NCBI GenBank assembly: GCA_000149265.1
Contig: CH003412.1
Location: 722,837-786,836, forward strand
Direction of reading: 5' to 3'
From: Ciona savignyi
Taxonomy: Eukaryota > Chordata > Ascidiacea > Phlebobranchia > Cionidae
DNA: 64,000 nt
Below are positions 56,387 through 64,000 of this stretch, in pieces. The translations under genes were made by a program, and so were the position numbers. The notes below the pieces were generated by a model. The model was not told where the DNA came from and did no database searches. It saw only the letters and a list, made by a program, of their open reading frames with translations. The first letter of the stretch is position 1, and every line of letters starts with the position of its first letter.

Positions 56387-59300
56387 ATGGAAGACCACCA
56401 GCAGAAACTGTACGAACAAGTCGAGGTAAAGATATGAGTTGTGTAGGCTTTAAATAAGTAGTTTTTGCCATGTTTGGCTTTATAGTAAGTAAGTTAAATT
56501 AAACCTTTTTTAGAAATCGTTTTTACCGGTAATTGTCATCGAAGTGGTCATTTTGAGATGCCGAAATGTTTCTGTCTCAAAATTCAGGGATTTATGTAAG
56601 TTATTACCCACATGTAGGTTTTATTTTAAATGTATCTTAGTCTTATTTTCTTATAATGTGTACGTAATACCATTCTATTACATTTTATAACCAACACTTG
56701 CATGGAACTCTCAATGTTAATGTAAACCAAGAGTTTTTATATACTGACCGGCAATGATATATTATTATTATTACCTCAAATTATCACTGTGAACTTCTAT
56801 AAGCTTTTTCAATTAACAGTAGATACACCGGATCCTTCAATACATGTCAGTTGCCCATCTGTAAAACAGAAATATTCCACAATTGCTGTGGATAACTCAC
56901 CATCCACTGAAATTGGAGAAAGATTTCGATTCGTATTGCCTTCGGATAGTTGTGATTTCAAACTTAAGGTAACCTGTAGCACATCACCTTTTGTTTCCCA
57001 ATGAATGTTTACGCTGTGTATTTGTTAAAAATTGCACCATAATGTATAAGATGGTTAATTTGATCAAAATGTACAAAGCAATTATAAAACTGCATTCACC
57101 GCTTGCGGGATTAATTTCGTTTATATGGACTTAAAATATATCCAAAATGCCTTGGTATATATTTAGTGCTAAATCGATTTTAAGTATATATGAAGTTAAC
57201 TTCGGCGACTTTAAAGGCGAACAGTCGGCAACTTATGGGTGAATGTTGGGCTAATTAATCAATTGGTGCAATTTTGACAAACACTTCAATTAATCAGCAT
57301 TTTCTCTCTTTTAAGTTCCGTTTGTTGGATGAGGACATTCTATTTGACGATATCATTGGTGAACAATTCTTTGATGCCGCTACAATACCCCTCGGGAAAA
57401 GCCAGTTGGAAACCATATATTTTGATGGGGTATATTAAAAAAATAGTTACTAGAATTAAAAAAATCTCATTTACTGTATCATTTAGAATGGTGAAGTTGA
57501 CATTGAAATCTCTCGTTCACTACGGTAAGTTTTTTGAAGCATTCTGACACATGTGATCGGGTAATAACTACCAAACACAGAGATAAACCAGACCTTCGAT
57601 TTGGATTTGCTTTGCATGAAAAGGAAAGGGATTTTAGAAAGAAACGACTATATAACGTTGCTAACGCTTTAAAGAAAGTTCTGCCACGTGAATCATTGCC
57701 GCAATCACCGGACGAGGTAAATTAACAACAAGTTTGTCAATTACTTTATAAGCCAGTATAACTTAGTCATATCCATGTGTTTTGATGATTAAGTTACTTG
57801 TGGTGTTTATTTGATCTGTTTATATTGTTTCTGTTAAAACGGAATAATATATTTGTATGACGACGTTTCGGCCCTGTGTTAAAGAATACAAACAAGTCGC
57901 CGCAGCGCCATCTATTTTAGCCATTGTTTTTTATGAGCCGAAACACCATATATTTTTTACCGGACTAAGTTTAGAATCTGAAATGGTTTCGTCTTTCAGA
58001 TCGTTTTAATACAGGGATTGTTATTTAAACAGGTCGCGCCAATCGTTTGGCCACATATTCTCTCCATTAATCAATTGCGCTAATCATTCAGATGCGCACT
58101 TGTTCTTAATTTAACCTTATTTGAATTAGGTAATTGAAATACTAACATACACAAAAATGCGATCCATTTAATTATGCTGGTAAACTTAGTTCACATGAAT
58201 TCCCGCTATAAAAATCTGGGATTTTGTTTAGATTGTAATTCCCACAGACGCCTGTGGTATCTCTTGTGGGTTCAGGGGGGGGATACCGCGCTGTTATTGG
58301 AATGTGTGGCGCAATGGAGGCATTTCGTGATGCTGGTATCATGGACACATTTACGTACGTCTCTGGACTATCGGGGTCCGCGTGGTAAGTTGGAATAGGA
58401 TATTCATGTTTATACCTGTAAATAGCAGGGGTTTAACAACGTTGGGTTACACAGGCTATTGCAGCGTGTTGTGCATAATTGGAACTTTTCTTCAATTTTG
58501 TAGGAATCATCATTCCCCTAGCTTTAGATAATGTCTTCGAAGTGCCTTGTTCAAGGACATAACCAACTAGCTACTGAGCAGTTTCGAAACTAAACCCCCT
58601 TGGCAAAAAGGCAAAGCACCAACTCACTTTATGATGACAACATTAAAAGTATGGAAAGAGGGAAAAAGGGAAACTGCTCATTAACACTATTAAAACTATA
58701 TCCTCCCGCGAACATTAACACCAACCCATGATCTAGCTCTAATGCCTTAATTTATACTGAAGTTTGCAGTTTTCCTTTTATATTTCCCGCTTCTCTTAGC
58801 TATTCCCAAATCAAAATACTTAAAGTGCTAATTGTGGCAACAAACATGTCGTAAACAGAAATAAATTGACTTGCTGTTTGTAATTATTCGTTGTTTGTAC
58901 CTTCAAGTTACTCAAATATTTGTTTCCCATATTGTGTATTGCATTTAATTCCTAATTAAAATTATAATAACAAAACCAATTTAGTAAAAAACGTGCATTT
59001 TACATACGATTTGGTTACACATCTCTTTCATTGTTCGTTGCCAAGAAAGCACCAGCTGCGTACCAAAACCTCCGTAAACTGCATTTTAATTAAATTATGT
59101 TCCCTTATTTGTTGTTTTTAAACAAAAAACAATACAACAGCATTAAGGTTCAAAAAGCATACTTAGATTAATGTGATTAAACACAACAAAGCTAATATTA
59201 TTGAATAAATAGCAGTTTGGAAATGTTTTCGGCTACGTAACTGATGATATTTAAAATAGTTACGTAGGGTAAACGTAAGGTGTCCCATGAAATGTTTAAT

Positions 59301-62300
59301 CTTATGTGGTCTTTAAGTATTTTAAAATTCACAAGGCTTCAACATTTTTCCAAGGTATTTGTACAGTGCTTATGCTCTCACTGCCATGAATTCATCCGGT
59401 CTGGATTCCTTACACACAAGTCTACGGAGCTCCATGAACAGGAGTCTGTACAATTACATTGTTGACTTTCGTCATCTAGCCCATCACACGTAAGAACAAA
59501 CTGTCGCCTGCGTTTGAATAGTAACTTTTTCGTGTTTATTAATCGTTTATTTTGTCTGTTTAAAGTGAAACAGTTTATACTTGCACTTGTTTTGACCTGT
59601 GTAGTCCAATGTTCGGCAACCTTTTGAGTGCAGTGTGTCTTTTTACAAATCATATCATAATGAAGCCTGCTAAACATTGTTATGTATGGTTTTCATAGTC
59701 AGCTATCTAATTTAAATAAGTAATTAAGACTTATGATTTGCATGCTTTACAAATTTTAAGACTGTTGATTTTGTGCAGCGTATACAGTTTGAGTTTGCAC
59801 GTGGTTATAGTAAATATTTGTTCGTGTGCGTACACGGCGTGCCATAAAAAACGCTTATTTATTTTTATCTAACGCAACATCAAATCTAATGTATTGACAC
59901 AGGAAACTGAGCTTGGAGAAGCACAAATATGGACAGCCTGCTACTTTTGTCGATTTCTTTGGCTTCTCTGTTGGTCAACATCTTCTGGGAGAAAAGGCAA
60001 GTTACATTTTTCTCCTATGATCAGTTTCGAAACCATTATGGGCTCGTCACTAACACCGTTTTTTTATATACAGGGTATCCCAAAAAAATGACACCATTTT
60101 AAAATCACACATTGAAAACCTGTGAATTCTAGAAACTCAATAAGCACGTATGTTGTACTGTTGACAACGCGTAAATGACAATATTTTTTTAAATAAATTA
60201 TGTCAACTTATATGCCTGTTAAATTTCATTGATTTCGAGTTCATACTTTTTGTGATATTTGCATCTTAATTGGTGTCATTTATTTGGGGACACCCTGTAT
60301 ATAGCAAAGCGAGCGGTATAGTCCATAAATCAGTCGCTTTAATTATTCGTCCACAAACCGTTCAAAAGTGGGATATTTACACTTTTTACCACACTAGTAT
60401 ACGGTTTTTATTTTATGACCGGTGGTGGAAAGAAATGGGGGAAACTCGGAAACTTTAATCTAAAAACCGGAACTTTTGCCTTAAAACTTAGTAAATGCCA
60501 TTTTTGTTTTGATGGTTAGGTTGATTATTTGCTATCGGATATGGAGACCTACGTTAAAGATGCGGAAGTCCCTTACCCGATATTTCTAGCAATGCACGTT
60601 AAAAGTGAAAAACCGGCAAGCGAGTTTAACGGTGAGATTTGACTTCTATTTGCAGTGTAAAAAATGTTTGTATCATTGTATTTGAATGGACGGGCCTACA
60701 TTTTCATATAATTATGGGTATCTTTGTCATACTAATATTACTGTAAAAATACTCGTATACTCGTAGCCAACTACATAAGGCCAAAATAATAAATTTTATC
60801 TTAATGAGAGTCGTTTAGAATGTGCACATTTTTTAAAAACATCAATTCGTACATCAATGAGTTATGGTTAAAAATATGAATTAATAGTTTATCCCAAGTG
60901 TGATATGTAACCAATATGGGTCCCAATAGTTTCTTCTTAAAAATACAATAAGCAAAAGAACAAACACAAAAAAATGGAAAAAAGAAAGTGTTAAAACAGT
61001 CAAAACGGTATTGTCATTATATAACATTTCATAAAAAAATATTTAAGCAATTTAAAAAATTAGAAGGGCGGGGCCTTAAAACCCAGCAGTATTTTTAAAC
61101 AGAATTATTGTTTGTTGTTACCACAGCACTAATGGAGACAACGCCATACGAGATCTCACTTCCCGAGTATGGGATCGGGTTTCCCCCGAATTGTTGTGGG
61201 TCGGTTTGGAACGGGGGATTTACCGCCCGCAAATGCCCTGAGCTACCCCTTCACTTTCACATGGGGTGCTGTGGCTCTGCGTTTGGAATCATACTAAAGA
61301 ATTTTGTTGAACAAGGGAACGAGGAAAGTTCAGCGTTCCAGGATTTCATCGGTACGCAAACAGTGTTTTCATTGTATGAAAGTTGAAGGTCAAAACCCCA
61401 CATGGTAAAGTCCCTTATATCAAAGTTAAATGTAAAAGTTCGCTTTGTGATGCTTCGGGTGAATAGCTTGGTCTTTCATACCAACAGTTGCAAGTCGTGT
61501 CTTTGAGCAAGGCACTTCGCGGATATCGCCTGGACCCTGTGGATTAATGGGTTCTATTAAAATACGTTTCATGATACACAACACATTGCAATATCGTATG
61601 TAACCTGACGGTTGACCGTGGTTACACCCCTTGTATTGTTCCATTCACGGCGATAAAAACATTTTCTCTCCTATATAATATTTGTTATTTTGTCTCAGAA
61701 AGTCTAAAGTCCAAAGCACGGCATGTGGTACGAAGCGTTTCGAAAACGGCAAGTATTAATCGTTTTTAAACACAACGTGAAATCTATCCCAATGACAAAA
61801 TAAACTGTGCTGTTCTAATATTTATTAACAATATAGTTCATTTTATTGATTAACATCTAACAATAATAATTAAATCAAACCAGTGTGATATTAGTTTAAA
61901 AAACCTATAACTTCCACGAAAACAAATCCTTGTCAAAAAAAACCTGATAACAAGGCAACAGTAGAGCAAAAAAATAAATAAACTGTACACAGCACACTGT
62001 AACAGCTCAGGAAACCCGACGTTGGGCGCAAGGTAATCTGACGATTAACCGTGTAAGAACACCCATTTGCGTTTTCCCATTTACAGGAATAAAACATGCG
62101 TATCCTATCGTATCCTGGCAATTTTTATAAGAAATTGAGTCCTTCAATGCATTTCAGCATAATATTTATCTTGAAAACCAGTTACTCGACGTGAACATTT
62201 TCTCTGATGAAAAAGTAGAATCGCCAACCAATGACCAAACACAGCAGGATCATTTAACCAGTCATTTTCTTGATATGATCAGGTGCTTTTATTTGCTTGT

Positions 62301-64000
62301 TGGTTGTTTAGTGGATTGGTAACGAAACCCTGACCGGCGACTCGTTCCGTTCTTCTCGCGTATAATGTATATCGTTATGCCGAATAGCTTAGTGGGTTAG
62401 TGTGTTACCTTTTCGCCAAAAGGTTACTTCAAAACAGGATAAAGAAAAGGTAATTGTTTTTGTCCAGTCTAATAACTTGGGTTATTGCGTTACCTTTCAG
62501 CCGAAGTCTATAGTAAGTTAAAACTGCTCGCAAGCTAGACAATTGTGTCCTTAGTTGACGTCAGTTAAGCCGAGTCGTAAATTAATGTTTTCTATCGAAT
62601 TAAAAGGGAAGTCTCAATCATGCACAACACATTACAATAGCTCCGGTAAACCGTGGGTGGATGCGAGGTAATCTGACGATTGCGCCTGTCATAACGCCCA
62701 TTTCTTTCACTGCGATGAATATAGTATCGATGTGTGGACAAATGATTAACGCTACCGATACATATACTAATTCTATACAATAAACGGTCTTAAGGGTGAC
62801 CATGTAATCAAAACTTAGTCTGCTAAAAAAAAATTTAAAAAAACATGAATTTTCTATCATATCCAGAGAATGTTGTTTGTTACTGACATCATTTTATTTG
62901 TTTCAGGGAAAAGGTCTTGTTTAATGATCGAACTTCGCTTCTGGCACGAGTTGGTAACTTATTCAACATCGCTTATAATCTGAACCCAATAAAATCGAAA
63001 CTACTGGACCCACTGAAAGGTTGAATGGATTTAATACATGGCATAGGTTATTCGTGTTTATCCACGTGAATGGGTAAAAGTTATGAGCATTATTATCACT
63101 TTACACCTACTTAGTCATCGAACACCGGTAATGCAGTAAAATAGCAAGAATCACCACATGATACCAAAGTTCGGAGCAATTTCTGTAAATATTTCATTCT
63201 CGTATTTTATTTGCTATCTATACCCTATTTTTATAACGTGTTTTATCTAATCGTTTTGTCGTTTTTACTGACCTGTAATTGTGATTTTTTTATTTGCTGC
63301 TATTAATACTAGGGCAAACATAAATAAACTAAACTGTCCATAACATTGTTGATTACATCTTCAACTACAGATCCTGATGAAAACGTCGGTGGTTTCAGTG
63401 ATCCGGACCTGGACCCGATAAGCACAACCGACACCGTGATCGCCCTCTGTGATGCTGGTGGGAATAAACTTCGCTAACCGGTGTTGTAATAATTGACTTG
63501 ACTCGTAACTGAACTTCAAAATTACTTTTGACTGATTTGACTCGAGATGTGGTCATATTGACTTGATTTAAGCAATACAGCTAACCTCGTTGTCTCTGTT
63601 TGTCGGGTTTTAAATTGATGACGACCGCGTCAATAAGCCCGATTTTTGGAATGATATATATCACTCGCGTTAACTATTCGATCACATGATAATACCCCAG
63701 TGTACTTAACTGTACTTGTTCTTGTAGGTATTCTCAAGAACGTGGCAACGGAGCCTGTAACGAGGCCGCAAAGATTTTCTGAGCTTGTCATAGTCGTTGA
63801 CTTTTCAAAACATGATAGCGACTCAAAATTCAACTACTCCGTGGGCATCTAAACACACTTATGTACTTATGTGAGTTATAAATTTAGTTATAATAGCATT
63901 CTATGTTCACAGCATATCGTACAAACCGCTGATCATGCTAAAGCGCAAGGAATCAAGTTTCCTCCGATCGATTTCAAAAAAGTCCTGAATTCGCCGCCGA
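56387..64000 (+). CDS. PLA2G4: Cytosolic phospholipase A2 (group IV), 17 exons seen, 3' end off the window
   Basis: Calcium-triggered release of arachidonate from membrane phospholipids. Exons: 56387-56425, 56514-56595, 56820-56968, 57316-57429, 57487-57524, 57581-57716, 58248-58384, 59355-59489, 59903-59996, 60520-60631, 61127-61351, 61699-61748, 62158-62282, 62907-63019, 63371-63457, 63728-63840 and 63913-64000, about 612 residues so far. The C2 domain covers about 14-135 with the calcium-loop motif LDTPDPS and LLDEDILFDD. The catalytic core has SGGGYR (Arg200), the nucleophile elbow GLSGS (Ser228), PYEISLPEYGIGF, and the dyad Asp in LCDAG (about 544). Ser228 and Arg200 fall at the same numbers as in human PLA2G4A. 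Introns after exons 9 and 12 start with GC. The last part of the lipase domain is missing to the right. The paralogue within group IV is not assigned. Confidence 0.93.
58397..58640 (-). repeat. tRNA-derived SINE, minus orientation
   Basis: 'aataggatattcatgtttatacctg', 'gttgggttacacaggctattgcagcgtgttgtg', 'gtgccttgttcaaggacataaccaactagctactgagcagtttcg', then a worn head. Starts about 12 bp after the donor of phospholipase exon 7. Confidence 0.7.
60069..60299. mobile_element. Tc1/mariner-like MITE flanked by TA
   Basis: The ends cagggtatcccaaaaaaatg and (t)atttggggacaccctg are inverted, matching at about 22 of 26 positions through GGTGTCAT. The element (60071-60297, 227 bp) is bordered by TA on both sides (in fact tata). 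There is no ORF. It lies in the phospholipase intron after exon 9, the same intron that begins with GC. Confidence 0.75.
61446..61672 (+). repeat. tRNA-derived SINE, plus orientation
   Basis: 'aatagcttggtctttcataccaacagttgcaag', 'tgtctttgagcaaggcacttcgcggatatcgcc', 'acaacacattgcaatatcg' and 'ttccattcacggcgataaaaac'. Phospholipase intron 11. Confidence 0.6.
61985..62118 (+). repeat. tRNA-derived SINE 3' half with (TATCC) tail
   Basis: 'acagcacactgtaacagctcaggaaacccgacgttgggc', 'aaggtaatctgacgattaaccgtgtaag', 'gcgttttcccatttacagg', then the tail 'gcgtatcctatcgtatcctgg'. It ends only about 40 bp before the acceptor of phospholipase exon 13. Confidence 0.65.
62380..62735 (+). repeat. SINE cluster: a head fragment followed by a longer plus-oriented copy
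   Basis: 62380-62460 holds a head ('ccgaatagcttagtgggttagtgtgttaccttttcgcc'). 62465-62735 holds a second head ('taacttgggttattgcgttacctttcagccgaa') and its body down to 'aacgcccatttctttcactgcgatgaatatag'. Phospholipase intron 13. Confidence 0.6.
63043..63135 (-). repeat. tRNA-derived SINE fragment, minus orientation
   Basis: Only the tail side remains: 'ggttattcgtgtttatccacgtgaatgggtaaaag', 'acttagtcatcgaacaccgg'. Phospholipase intron 14. Confidence 0.45.

Noticed and set aside
59231..59268. Small perfect inverted repeat (ctacgtaact / agttacgtag)
   Set aside because: 10-bp arms with an 18-bp spacer in AT-rich intron DNA can arise by chance. No flanking duplication was seen.
59600..59700. 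Possible hAT end (ttcggcaaccttttgagtgc)
   Set aside because: Only one end is recognisable; no matching partner end or target duplication was found nearby.

Overview
The window looks like nuclear DNA of a sea squirt, most probably Ciona. The evidence is animal genes with many short introns, AT-rich spacers, miR-92 family hairpins, and a dense population of tRNA-derived SINEs ending in (TATCC)n. The species is inferred from gene content and repeat style, not from a database match.

Left part (1-9,000), minus strand: prolyl endopeptidase (PREP; first nine coding exons, the rest lies off the left edge) and, upstream of it, a three-exon gamma-glutamylamine cyclotransferase (GGACT). Both act on peptide or protein breakdown products. 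Several MITEs and half of a tRNA-Asp lie in and around them. 9,000-12,000 is repeat-rich spacer. 12,002-17,457, plus strand: a nine-exon gene for a membrane-anchored, divergent lipoxygenase-like protein whose metal site looks damaged. 17,458-22,750: spacer with a three-hairpin miR-92 cluster (about 19.2-20.3 kb) and a tandem array of about 330-bp units.

Middle (22,761-31,504): three compact housekeeping genes. These are NOC4L (minus, intronless, ribosome biogenesis), an ALDH3A2-like fatty aldehyde dehydrogenase (plus, intronless, C-terminal membrane anchor) and TRAPPC2L (plus, two exons, vesicle tethering), with an hAT-type MITE in the TRAPPC2L intron. 32,731-39,750, minus: an eleven-exon nicotinic-type Cys-loop receptor subunit whose loop C region is an acidic, histidine-rich insert.

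Right part: a gene-poor stretch (39.8-45.8 kb), then a GPCR related to the leucine-rich-repeat receptor (LGR) group in a single long exon without leucine-rich repeats (plus, 45,823-47,421). It converges on peroxisomal sarcosine oxidase PIPOX (minus, nine exons, 48,132-55,154, ending in a PTS1-like SKM). Finally a cytosolic phospholipase A2 gene (plus, seventeen exons from 56,387) runs off the right edge. Two of its introns appear to be GC-AG.

The genes do not form one pathway. Four touch lipid or aldehyde/amine metabolism (LOX-like, ALDH3, PIPOX, cPLA2), but I see nothing that links them into a unit. The least ordinary items are the degenerate membrane-anchored lipoxygenase homologue, the miR-92 cluster, the receptor with a D/E/H-rich loop C, and the repeat architecture: an inverted minisatellite, a MITE inside a minisatellite, and SINEs throughout. 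All multi-exon models were built by eye from splice sites, reading phase and remembered protein families.
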